Origin: Rhizohabitans arisaemae
Lineage (GTDB): Bacteria > Actinomycetota > Actinomycetes > Streptosporangiales > Streptosporangiaceae
Assembly: GCF_025996515.1 (NCBI RefSeq)
Contig: NZ_BLRH01000009.1
Coordinates: 310,001 to 374,000, forward strand
DNA length: 64,000 nt
Reading direction: 5' to 3'
Below are positions 16,266 to 23,791 of the stretch, in pieces. Positions within the stretch are counted from its first letter, which is position 1. Each line of letters opens with the position of its first letter. The position numbers and the translations under genes are program-made. The notes below the pieces were generated by a model. The model worked only from the letters and a program-made list of their open reading frames with translations, was not told the DNA's origin and ran no database searches.

Positions 16266-17222
16266 ATGAGGTTCTTGGATGAACCGCCCCTGTTTGCCGC
16301 TTTGAAGGATGCTCAACGGGTGCTGATCGCCGGGGCGGGGGGCGGCTTCGATGTCTATGTCGGTCTCCCGCTTGCGTTTGCGCTGATGCGGCTCGGCAAG
16401 AGTGTGCACCTGGCGAACCTGTCCTTCAGTGCGCTGGATCTCATCGGCACCGACGCCTGGGTCGCGCCGAACCTGGCCGCGATCACGCCCGCGACCTCGG
16501 GACACGACCGCTACTTCCCCGAACGCACCCTCGCTCGCTGGCTGTCCTCCCGCGGCCTGAACCCCATCGTGTACGCCTTCGACAGGATCGGTGTGCGACC
16601 CCTGCGCGCCGCCTACCGCGCGTTGGTGCGGACGTTGGACATCGACGGCATCGTGCTGGTCGACGGCGGCACCGACATCCTGATGCGCGGCGACGAGGCG
16701 GGCGTCGGCACCTTCGAGGAGGACATCACCAGCCTGGTCGCGGTGGCCGGGGTCGAAGTGCCGGTACGTCTCGTCACCTGTGCCGGCTTCGGCATCGACG
16801 CCTACCACGGAGTGTGCCATGCGCATGTCCTGGAGAACCTCGCCGCCCTGGACCGCCGGGGCGCGTACCTGGGCGCGCTGTCGATCCCCCGCCACAGCGA
16901 GGAGGCGGCGCTCTATCTGGACGCCGCCGCCCACGCCCACGCGCACACCCCGGCGCGGCCCAGCATCGTCAACGGCCAGATCGCGGCGGCGGTCCGCGGT
17001 GAGTTCGGCGACGTCCGCGTCACCGACCGAACCGCGGGCAGCGAGCTGTTCGTCAATCCGCTGATGGCCGTGTACTTCACCGTGGACCTCCCCGCACTCG
17101 CGGACCACCTCCGGTATCCGCCGCACCTGAACGACACCGACACCCAGCACGAGGTACGCGCGATAGTCGAAACGTTCCGCGCCGGAATCAAGCCACGCCC
17201 GAAGCGTCCCATCCCGCACTGA
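16266..17222 (+). CDS. DUF1152 domain protein
   Basis: This 318-residue protein starts MRFLDEPPLFAALKDAQRVLIAGAGGGFDVYVGLPLAFAL. The glycine-rich GAGGGFD motif and DGIVLVDGGTDILMRGDEAGVGTFEED are typical of DUF1152, a Rossmann-like family of unknown function. The ATG at 16266 is chosen over open upstream codons because the family homology begins there. It appears monocistronic. Confidence 0.85.
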   Translation: MRFLDEPPLFAALKDAQRVLIAGAGGGFDVYVGLPLAFALMRLGKSVHLANLSFSALDLIGTDAWVAPNLAAITPATSGHDRYFPERTLARWLSSRGLNPIVYAFDRIGVRPLRAAYRALVRTLDIDGIVLVDGGTDILMRGDEAGVGTFEEDITSLVAVAGVEVPVRLVTCAGFGIDAYHGVCHAHVLENLAALDRRGAYLGALSIPRHSEEAALYLDAAAHAHAHTPARPSIVNGQIAAAVRGEFGDVRVTDRTAGSELFVNPLMAVYFTVDLPALADHLRYPPHLNDTDTQHEVRAIVETFRAGIKPRPKRPIPH

Positions 17223-17596
17223 GCGACCGGAACATTCACAGACCGCGACTGCACGCCCCTTGGACTTGCTTCACGTGCTCGGTGTTTCCGGAGGATCTCG
17301 CCCTGTTCGCGAGCTTGGCCGGATCGGGAGCGAGGCGTGTACCGGCCAGCCCGCCAAGTCCGCGGTTGGGGCCGGATCCACGCGGTCGAACGGTTCGGCG
17401 AAACGGATGATCCGAAGATCGAGGCATGGCTGCTGCGGGACGGATTCCACCACGGGTGCCGATACCGGCCTTAGGTCCGTACGGGCATTCGCCGGGTTTC
17501 ACCATGCCGCTCCAAGGAGGAGCGGTCGTCCGCAGGTCGTCCGTTGTCGGTCACGGTGAGTAGTGTGAGCGGATCGACTGAGGGGAGGTGGCGACG
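17223..17596. other. Intergenic stretch with a gene fragment
   Basis: No intact gene is present. The only coding-like signal is the short C-terminal fragment at 17367-17474, listed separately. GAGGGGAGG at 17580-17588 is the ribosome site of the sigma-factor gene. Confidence 0.6.
17367..17474 (+). pseudogene. Fragment resembling a HEAT-like hypothetical protein
   Basis: In frame, the sequence reads WGRIHAVERFGETDDPKIEAWLLRDGFHHG and then stops at 17474. The pattern GRIHAVERL..T.DPEIKAWLLREGF is recalled from larger actinomycete hypothetical proteins with helical repeats. Here there is no start codon or upstream coding sequence, so it would be a decayed remnant. The match is from memory only. 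Confidence 0.4.
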
Positions 17597-18595
17597 GTGA
17601 GATCTCCGGCGACGGACGGACGGCGGCGGGCCGACGGGCCGGAAGCCCGGCTGGAGGGCTTCCGCGGTGAGCTGATCGGGTACTGCTACCGGATGCTCGG
17701 CTCGGCGTTCGAGGCCGAGGACGCGGTGCAGGAGACGCTGGTCCGGGCGTGGCGTGGTCTCGACCGGTTCGACGCCGCCCGGGGATCGTTGCGAACCTGG
17801 GTCTACGCGATCGCGACGAACGTCTGCCTGGACATGCTGCGCAGCGCGCAGCGCCGTGCCCTGGCCATGGACCTCGCACCCGCGGCACACCCCGGCGCCG
17901 ACATCGGGCTGCCGCTGCCGGACTCCGCCTGGGTGCAGCCGATCCCCGACAGCCTGATCTTTCCCCTCGGCGGGGACCCGGCCGACCTGGTCGCGCGGCG
18001 GGAGACGGTCCGGCTGGCGTTCATCGCCGCGCTGCAGCGGCTTCCTCCCCGCCAGCGGGCGACGTTGATCCTGCGGGACGTCCTGTGCTGGAAGGCCGAC
18101 GAGGTCGCCCGGCTGCTGGACACCACCGTCGCGTCGGTCACCAGCGCGTTGCAGCGGGCCAGGAGCACCCTCAAGGCCGTCGAACCTCCCGCCGCCGACC
18201 CCTACGACCCTGCCGACCGGGTGCAGCGGGACCTCCTCGACCGCTACTGCGACGCCTTCGAACGCCACGACGTCGACGCCCTCGTCTCGCTGCTCCACAA
18301 GGACGCCACCACGTCGATGCCGCCGTTCCTCTGGTGGCTGCGCGGCCGTACCGGGATCCGGGAGGTGCTGAGCGCCGCCGAGCTGCCCTGTGCCGACGCC
18401 CGGCTGGTGCCGACCGTGGCCAACGGCTCCCCTGCGTTCGGTCAGTACTGGCCTTCGGAGGGCGGATACCGGCCGTTCGCCCTGCTCATCGTGGAGGTGT
18501 CGGGTGACGTGATCACCTCGTGCACGACCTACCTGGAGACCGCGAGGCCGTTCCCCCTGTTCCCGCTGTTCGGCCTGCCTGCGGAGTTGCCCTGA
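17597..18595 (+). CDS. ECF sigma factor with SnoaL-like C-terminal domain (SigG-type)
   Basis: This 332-residue protein has sigma region 2 at about residues 20-90 (YCYRMLGSAFEAEDAVQETLVRAWRGLDRFD, then LRTWVYAIATNVCLDMLR). Region 4 is at about 140-195 (LPPRQRATLILRDVLCWKADEVARLL). A C-terminal NTF2/SnoaL-like domain of about 120 residues follows, as in the SigG/SigJ-type ECF groups, where it replaces an anti-sigma factor. The GTG at 17597 sits 8 bases after GGGGAGG; another GTG at 17588 overlaps that site and is less likely. The hydrolase and HhH genes follow. Confidence 0.9.
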   Translation: MRSPATDGRRRADGPEARLEGFRGELIGYCYRMLGSAFEAEDAVQETLVRAWRGLDRFDAARGSLRTWVYAIATNVCLDMLRSAQRRALAMDLAPAAHPGADIGLPLPDSAWVQPIPDSLIFPLGGDPADLVARRETVRLAFIAALQRLPPRQRATLILRDVLCWKADEVARLLDTTVASVTSALQRARSTLKAVEPPAADPYDPADRVQRDLLDRYCDAFERHDVDALVSLLHKDATTSMPPFLWWLRGRTGIREVLSAAELPCADARLVPTVANGSPAFGQYWPSEGGYRPFALLIVEVSGDVITSCTTYLETARPFPLFPLFGLPAELP

Positions 18596-18706
18596 AAAGT
18601 TTCTTCCGATCCGGCGATGAGTTCCGGGGTCGCGCTCCGTATCACCCCTGAACGGAATGTACGGCGACGGCCTCAAGGCTCGTCGCCGCGATCGGAAGGC
18701 ACATCC

Positions 18707-19483
18707 ATGGCTGACTACGCACAGGTCAACGGCGCACACATGTGGTACGACGAGCGGGGCGACGGCGAACCGGTGGTTCTCCTGCACGGTGGCCTCACCG
18801 ACAGCAGGAGCTTCTTCGGGAACCTCGACAAGCTGGGCGACCGCTTCCGGCTGTACCTCCCCGACCGCCGGGGCCACGGCCGAACCGCCGACGTCGAAGG
18901 ACCCATCACCATGGAGGTGATGGCCCAGGACATCATCGCCTTCCTTGACGACGTCGTCGGCGGACCGGCCCGGCTTGTCGGCTACAGCGCCGGTGCCGGG
19001 GTGGCACTGTGGGTGGCCGCGCGCCGCCCCGACCTGGTCACCAGGCTCGTCCTCATCAGCGGCACCTTCGATCCCGAGGGACTGATCGTACGGCCGGTCG
19101 CCGGGCTCGAGCCCCCGGCGGAGCTCCTGGCCCACTACGCCGAGGTCTCGCCGGACGGCGCGGACCACTTCTCCGTGGTGATCAACAAGATCGTGGAAAG
19201 CACCGACTCGGAACCGGGGCTCACCACCGGCGAGCTGAACACCGTGACCTGCCCGGCACTCGTCATGGCCGGCGACGACGACATCGTCACCCTGGAGCAC
19301 ACGATCTCGCTGTACCGAGGCCTGCCGAACTCCCAGCTCGCGATCATCCCCAACGCATCCCACCTCCTCCTTTTCGAGCGAGGCGACCTGTGCGTGAAAC
19401 TCGTCACCGACTTCCTGACCCAGGATCCCACCCCGACCTTCATGCCGATGCGTCGCTCCCCCCGGCCCGTCGAGGTGGCCTGA
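18707..19483 (+). CDS. Alpha/beta hydrolase
   Basis: This 258-residue protein has the alpha/beta-hydrolase layout: oxyanion VVLLHGGLTDSRSFF, nucleophile elbow GYSAGAG, acid in MAGDDDIVTL and catalytic His in IPNASHLLLFE. It resembles chloroperoxidase-like/esterase members; the substrate is unknown. It sits 111 bases after the sigma-factor gene and overlaps the following HhH gene by one base (TGATG). Confidence 0.9.
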   Translation: MADYAQVNGAHMWYDERGDGEPVVLLHGGLTDSRSFFGNLDKLGDRFRLYLPDRRGHGRTADVEGPITMEVMAQDIIAFLDDVVGGPARLVGYSAGAGVALWVAARRPDLVTRLVLISGTFDPEGLIVRPVAGLEPPAELLAHYAEVSPDGADHFSVVINKIVESTDSEPGLTTGELNTVTCPALVMAGDDDIVTLEHTISLYRGLPNSQLAIIPNASHLLLFERGDLCVKLVTDFLTQDPTPTFMPMRRSPRPVEVA

Positions 19484-19710
19484 TGACCCGGACCGCACGC
19501 ACAGGTGCCGAGCAGGACGCGGACTTCATCGCCGGATTCGGCGAACCGGCGCGGCGTGCCCTCGCCGGCGCCGGATACACCACCCCCGGGCTGCTCGCCT
19601 CCGCCGACGCCGCCGCGGTCCTGCGCCTCCACGGCATCGGCCCCAAAGTGCTGAACCGCATCCGCGAAGCACTCGCGGAACAGGGGCTGTCGTTCGCCGA
19701 CGAACGCTGA
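19483..19710 (+). CDS. Small helix-hairpin-helix protein
   Basis: This 75-residue protein begins with the ATG overlapping the hydrolase stop. The C-terminal half (LLASADAAAVLRLHGIGPKVLNRIREALAEQGLSF) is a helix-hairpin-helix motif like the C-terminal domain of RNA-polymerase alpha. It probably binds DNA non-specifically; its role with the hydrolase is unknown. Confidence 0.8.
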   Translation: MTRTARTGAEQDADFIAGFGEPARRALAGAGYTTPGLLASADAAAVLRLHGIGPKVLNRIREALAEQGLSFADER

Positions 19711-20026
19711 AGTACCAGGTCAACGCATCCGCACCGGGTGGCACCGCACAGGCCACCCGGTGCGGTGCCACCCACATGGCGGACTCCCCCGTCCGGCTCA
19801 CCCTCCAGGGGGCGATGCCGCGCCTGTCCGGCCCGACGACAGGAATCCGGCTGCCGCTGCGGCGGTGGAGAAAGGCCGGTTCCGCGGTGCGGATTCACCC
19901 CATGGAGCGTCCGGTCTCGCGTTCACCGGTTTCCGCCGCCCCGGATCCGGTTACCGACTCATGGCGGATCACCGGGGACAGCAGGCTCCGCTGAACATCC
20001 GGCGCGCGGCTCCACGGCATCCGGCA
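19711..20026. other. Intergenic stretch with a convergent hairpin terminator
   Basis: A perfect 12-base stem at 19731-19742/19752-19763 (GCACCGGGTGGC with GCCACCCGGTGC) follows the HhH gene. The remainder, up to the convergent CGNR gene, shows no coding sign on either strand. Confidence 0.6.
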
Positions 20027-20644
20027 TCACGATGGGCCGGACCCGCCGCCCGGCGCCGTCTGCCGACGCCGGTAGTGCCGGGCGGCTCGGGCGCGATTTC
20101 CGCAGGAGGGTTTGCACCACTCCTGCCGACCATGACTTTTCAGGAAGTATCGGATGCAGCGGGGTGCCGTACAGGCGTGGAGTTGTTCCCGCTGCGGACC
20201 GGTGAGAAAGTCGATGGCCGCGCGGGCCAGCGCCGCGAGCAGCCGTACATGCGGATCGGTCTCGGTCGCCATCAGCCGGGCCTTGGGCGCCTCACCAGGC
20301 GGCCACTCCATGCGCAAGATCACCGGCACCCGGGCGGCCACCTTGTTGATGTGGGCCAACGCCTCATCCGCGGGCATCAGACGACGGGCATCCGCCGGAC
20401 TCGGAGGAGCCGGGCTGACCGCCCGGGCGAAGAGTGCGCGAACCGCCTGACGCAAACCGATGACCTCGCTCCGGAAACGCTCGTCGACCAGTACTCCCCC
20501 ACCCGGAGTACGGCCGGCCAGCAACTCGCTCTGTTTCTCGATCCACAGCGCGGTTCCCCGGAGTGTGAGCAGGTCGTCGGCGATACCGCCGCTCCCGTCA
20601 TGGCGGATCGTGCTCGCCAGTTCCAAAGCCAGAAAGCGCTCCAC
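20027..20644 (-). CDS. CGNR zinc-finger regulator (ABATE domain)
   Basis: This 205-residue protein starts with GTG at 20644, preceded by GAGAGG at 6 bases. The frame runs further upstream, but without family similarity. The N-terminal ABATE-type domain begins FLALELASTIRHDG. The C-terminal zinc finger reads CTAPRCIRYFLKSHGRQEWCKPSCGNRARAARHY, with CxxxxC and CxxxCGNR. Such proteins are putative stress-responsive transcription regulators in actinomycetes. Confidence 0.9.
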   Translation of the reverse strand: MERFLALELASTIRHDGSGGIADDLLTLRGTALWIEKQSELLAGRTPGGGVLVDERFRSEVIGLRQAVRALFARAVSPAPPSPADARRLMPADEALAHINKVAARVPVILRMEWPPGEAPKARLMATETDPHVRLLAALARAAIDFLTGPQREQLHACTAPRCIRYFLKSHGRQEWCKPSCGNRARAARHYRRRQTAPGGGSGPS

Positions 20645-20850
20645 AAAACGCCTCTCTTCTCGCCGCGTCCGGCTGCAAACCAATTGATCACATCCTCGCG
20701 TAAAGCCTAGAGTTCCTAACGGAAAACCGGGAAACCCCGTTAGGCCGGGATCGATTCCGGAACGACGCGGCACACGCCCGCGGCAGGAGGCGGTGCACCG
20801 ATGACCGCGCTACCCGCGCACATCGGCGACCTGCATCTGGGTGACTCCTT

Positions 20851-20868
20851 CGCTCCCTGAAGGGAGCG
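20851..20868. repeat. Hairpin of an IS200/IS605-type right end
   Basis: CGCTCCCT-GA-AGGGAGCG is a perfect 8-base palindrome 8 bases beyond the TnpB stop. This is the position of the right-end hairpin and of the omega-RNA 3' part in TnpB elements. Confidence 0.6.
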
Positions 20869-20876
20869 GCTTCTCG

Positions 20877-20975
20877 CTAAGCCGCTTGCGCAGCCCGGCG
20901 AAGGGCAAGCCCTGCCCTCAAGATGTTCTTGGCTGCGTTGACGTCGGCGTGCGCGGTGTGCCCGCATGCCGTACA
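20877..20975 (-). pseudogene. C-terminal remnant of a TnpB (IS200/IS605) nuclease
   Basis: In frame the sequence gives CTACGHTAHADVNAAKNILRAG, then about ten residues and a stop. This is the second half of the TnpB zinc finger (CxxCG), the third RuvC aspartate (ADVNAAKNI) and the usual tail. A TGA lies two codons upstream and no further TnpB sequence is found, so more than nine-tenths of the gene is lost. Confidence 0.85.
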
Positions 20976-21250
20976 TCATGGAAGCGACGGAGCAACCCGC
21001 CGCGTCACCCGCGTCATGGAGTACCTGCGGGCTCCGCCCCGTACCGTGTCTTCTGGTCGTCGGAGACGTCGCCGACCATGGTGCGAAGGTGAAGTGCGGG
21101 GAAGCGGCCCGGATGCCGGCCGTACCCTTCCCGGAAGGACGCCGGTCGGCGCCTTCGGCATCCGAAGCACTCGCCGGGTTGCGCCATCCCGACCTGGAGC
21201 GGCGTCGCCCGGGGTCACGGAGCCATGCCACACCACGCCGGTACGGTTGC

Positions 21251-21970
21251 CTATCGCGAGGATTCACCTGAGAACAGGCTGAGGATGCCGCCGGTGATGA
21301 AGTCGACCAGACGCTCGCTCTCGATGATCTCGGAACCTTCGCGCTGCGCACCCGACGTTTGACGCCGGGGCCACTCCACCGCGGTGAACACCCCGGACTG
21401 ATGGAGGCTGAGCAGCCCCAGCATGCTGGTGTAGGCGAAGCGGACGTCGCCCTCGTCGCGGCCGGGCAGCGCACGGGCCATCGCCGCCAGGTATCGCCCC
21501 TCCACCCGGTCCACCTGATCGGCGAAGATCTGACGGACCCGCGGATCCGATTCGCCCATCATGCGGCCGATGAAGCGCTCGACGACGGAGCCGTTCACTC
21601 CGTGGCCCGTCGTCAGAGCCACACCCGGTTCGACGAAGGCCCGTACCAGCTCGGCCACCGACGGCACGGGGGATCGGGCTTCAAGCTCGTCCAGCCGGCG
21701 GCGGCGCTCCTCGTTGACCGCCCGCATCGTCCCGTCGATGACGGCGCGCAGCAGGCCTTCCTTGGAGCCGAAATGGTAGTTGACCGCGGCGACGTTGCTG
21801 TCGGCGGCGTCGGTCACCGCACGCAACGACGTCGCTTCGAACCCTTTCTCCCCGAACAGCCGAACGGCCGAGTCGATCAGCCGGTCCCGCGTGGAGCTCC
21901 CTCGCCCAGCCGCCTGCTCCTGCTCGGCCACCCGCGCCTCCTTCGCCTTTGCCGCCGTCAACGGAATCAT
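21251..21970 (-). CDS. TetR-family regulator
   Basis: This 239-residue protein has an N-terminal TetR helix-turn-helix (STRDRLIDSAVRLFGEKGFEATSLRAVTDAADSNVAAVNYHFGSKEGLL) preceded by about 27 residues. The C-terminal ligand domain contains VVERFIGRMMGESDPRVRQIF. The ATG at 21970 has only a weak ribosome site. It is divergent from the FAD monooxygenase gene across a 55-base gap with operator-like repeats, so it probably represses that gene and itself. Confidence 0.9.
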   Translation of the reverse strand: MIPLTAAKAKEARVAEQEQAAGRGSSTRDRLIDSAVRLFGEKGFEATSLRAVTDAADSNVAAVNYHFGSKEGLLRAVIDGTMRAVNEERRRRLDELEARSPVPSVAELVRAFVEPGVALTTGHGVNGSVVERFIGRMMGESDPRVRQIFADQVDRVEGRYLAAMARALPGRDEGDVRFAYTSMLGLLSLHQSGVFTAVEWPRRQTSGAQREGSEIIESERLVDFITGGILSLFSGESSR

Positions 21971-21979
21971 ATAGCATCC

Positions 21980-22009
21980 GTTTGAAACGAGTGTTTGAAA
22001 CGATCGTTT
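21980..22009. promoter_or_regulatory. Operator-like repeats between tetR and the monooxygenase gene
   Basis: The direct repeat GTTTGAAACGA occurs at 21980-21990 and 21993-22003. The palindrome AAACGATCGTTT at 21998-22009 overlaps the second copy. Position and AT content fit a TetR binding site covering both divergent promoters. Confidence 0.65.
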
Positions 22010-22025
22010 TACGGAGGTGTCCACA

Positions 22026-23234
22026 TTGCGTCCGAGCAACACGGCGATCGTCGTCGGCGCCGGGATCGGCGGCCTGACCGCGGCTCAGGCCCTGCGGCGT
22101 ACCGGATGGCGGGTGACGGTCTACGAGCAGGCCCACACCATCGCCCCGGTCGGCGCCGGAGTCGGCATCGCCCCAAACGCCGTCAAGGCCCTGGACCACC
22201 TCGGGCTGGGCTCGGCTCTGCGCGACCGCGGCCGACGTCAGGAGGCGATGGAGATCCGCTTACGCAACGGCCGACAGGTCGCGCGCGTATGCGCTTCGGA
22301 CATCGAGCGCCGTTACGGCGCCCCCTTCTACGCCCTGCACCGGGCGGAGCTCCACCGTCTTCTCCTGACCGGCTTGGACGCGGCCACGCTACGCACGGGT
22401 CACCGCGCCGAACGAATCGTCTCCGAGCCCTGGAGCGCCACGGTCGTCTTCCGTACGGCCGACGGCACGGTGTCGGAAACCGCGGACCTGGTGGTGGCGG
22501 CCGACGGGGTCGGCAGCGCGCTGCGCACCACCCTGCTCCCCCGCTATCCCGGCCCGGCCTACGCCGGATACACGGTGTGGCGCGGCATCGTCCCCGCCGA
22601 TCGGGCCGCCGCCCTACGCGTCCCCCCGGTCTTGGCGGAAAGCTGGGGACGCGGCGCCAGGTTCGGCATCGCGGCGATCAACGACGGCCAGGTCTACTGG
22701 TTCGCCTGCGAAAGCGTCCCCGAGCACACCGTCCCCACCCATGACCTCGGCCTCCTCGCCACCCGATTCAAGCGCTGGCACGACCCCATCCCGGCGCTGC
22801 TCAGGGCGACCCCGGAAGAGACCTTGCTCCGCCACGACGTGTACTACCTGAGGGCCAGGCTCCCCGGATTCACGCACGGCCGGGTGGTGCTCCTGGGTGA
22901 CGCGGCGCATGCCGTCACCCCCGACATCGGTCAAGGGGCCTGCCTGGCCATCGAAGACGCGGTGACCCTCGCGACCGGGATCGAAAACTCGGGAATCGAC
23001 GCCGGACTCCGGATCTACGACGCTCTCCGGCGCCCTCGCACCGAGCGGATGGCCCGCACCTCCGGCAGACTCGGTCGCATCATGCAGACGGCCAACCCGG
23101 TGGCGGCCCTGCTCCGGGACAACCTCGCGGCGGCCGTACCGGCCTCCTTGCTGATCCGCGGGATAGGAGCCGCCTTCGCGTGGCAGCCACCCATGCCGTT
23201 CACGGATCATCCGCCGATCACGACACGTGAGTAG
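22026..23234 (+). CDS. FAD-dependent monooxygenase (PHBH family)
   Basis: This 402-residue flavoprotein has the dinucleotide fold VVGAGIGGLTAAQAL, the DG motif (ADLVVAADGVGSALR) and GD motif (GRVVLLGDAAHAVTPDIGQGACLAIEDAVTLA) of aromatic-ring hydroxylases similar to 6-hydroxynicotinate/salicylate monooxygenases. ACGGAGG at 22011 points to the TTG at 22026; a GTG at 22017 lies on top of that site. It is probably induced by the aromatic ligand of the divergent TetR regulator. Confidence 0.9.
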   Translation: MRPSNTAIVVGAGIGGLTAAQALRRTGWRVTVYEQAHTIAPVGAGVGIAPNAVKALDHLGLGSALRDRGRRQEAMEIRLRNGRQVARVCASDIERRYGAPFYALHRAELHRLLLTGLDAATLRTGHRAERIVSEPWSATVVFRTADGTVSETADLVVAADGVGSALRTTLLPRYPGPAYAGYTVWRGIVPADRAAALRVPPVLAESWGRGARFGIAAINDGQVYWFACESVPEHTVPTHDLGLLATRFKRWHDPIPALLRATPEETLLRHDVYYLRARLPGFTHGRVVLLGDAAHAVTPDIGQGACLAIEDAVTLATGIENSGIDAGLRIYDALRRPRTERMARTSGRLGRIMQTANPVAALLRDNLAAAVPASLLIRGIGAAFAWQPPMPFTDHPPITTRE

Positions 23235-23791
23235 CGCGGTCGGAGCGTCGGGGGAGGTGAAGACGATGAGGTCCTCTACGGACGCGTGGTGTGGGAAATG
23301 ATGTCCGCCTTCTGGCCGCAGGCCCAGCAGCACTCGACACACGATCACGACCTGGCTTTCGCCGCTCCGGTTCACCCCCCGGCGGGCGTGACGAGGGGGC
23401 TCTTTCGGCTTTCGGCCTCTGGGTTCACCCTCACGGGCGTGGGCAAAGGGTCCAAAGGTCGCACGGGTACGCCTCGCTGGACGGTTCACCCCCACGGGCG
23501 TGGGGAGCGGGCTTGCTGAACTGCGGGGACATCAGCGAGCTGCGGAAACGCGGATGTCGGGGCTTGTCGGTGATCGGATCGTCCATTCGCACGGAGTTCG
23601 CACCTGGATCGTGAGTCGGTTGCCCGCCGTCGGCTGTGCGGCCTCTCCATCATGCCGGTGGGTCACCGGCGGCATCCACCGTTCGGCCACAACCCTCCCA
23701 GGCCGCTCGATCCAGACTGCCATCCTGTCGCGGCCCCTGAATCCCCGCAGGGGATCCCGCCCGGCGACGAGGCCGCCGGGCGGAGTCGAGG
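23235..23791. other. Intergenic stretch with CRISPR relic A
   Basis: Holds three decayed type I-E-like repeats (23369-23510). From 23511 to 23791 no further repeat and no gene is seen. Confidence 0.6.
23369..23510 (+). CRISPR. Decayed CRISPR array A, three repeats
   Basis: Repeats start at 23369 (GGTTCACCCCCCGGCGGGCG.., strongly mutated), 23422 (GGTTCACCCTCACGGGCGTG..) and 23483 (GGTTCACCCCCACGGGCGTG, with GGGGAGCG after). The last two are 61 bases apart, the period of type I-E (28-base repeat, 33-base spacer). The first interval is 53. No cas gene lies within the window. It is the same repeat family as array B. Confidence 0.75.

Larger units (their letters stand above)
20645..21250. other. 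Intergenic region with an IS605-type remnant
   Basis: It contains the TnpB tail and its hairpin end at 20851-20975. The rest (20980-21250) is GC-rich, without a credible gene. It probably represents decayed insertion-element or flanking DNA. Confidence 0.6.

Noticed and set aside
20976-21236. 86-codon minus-strand frame beside the TnpB tail
   Set aside because: No family, Arg/Pro-rich composition and no ribosome site; probably decayed DNA.
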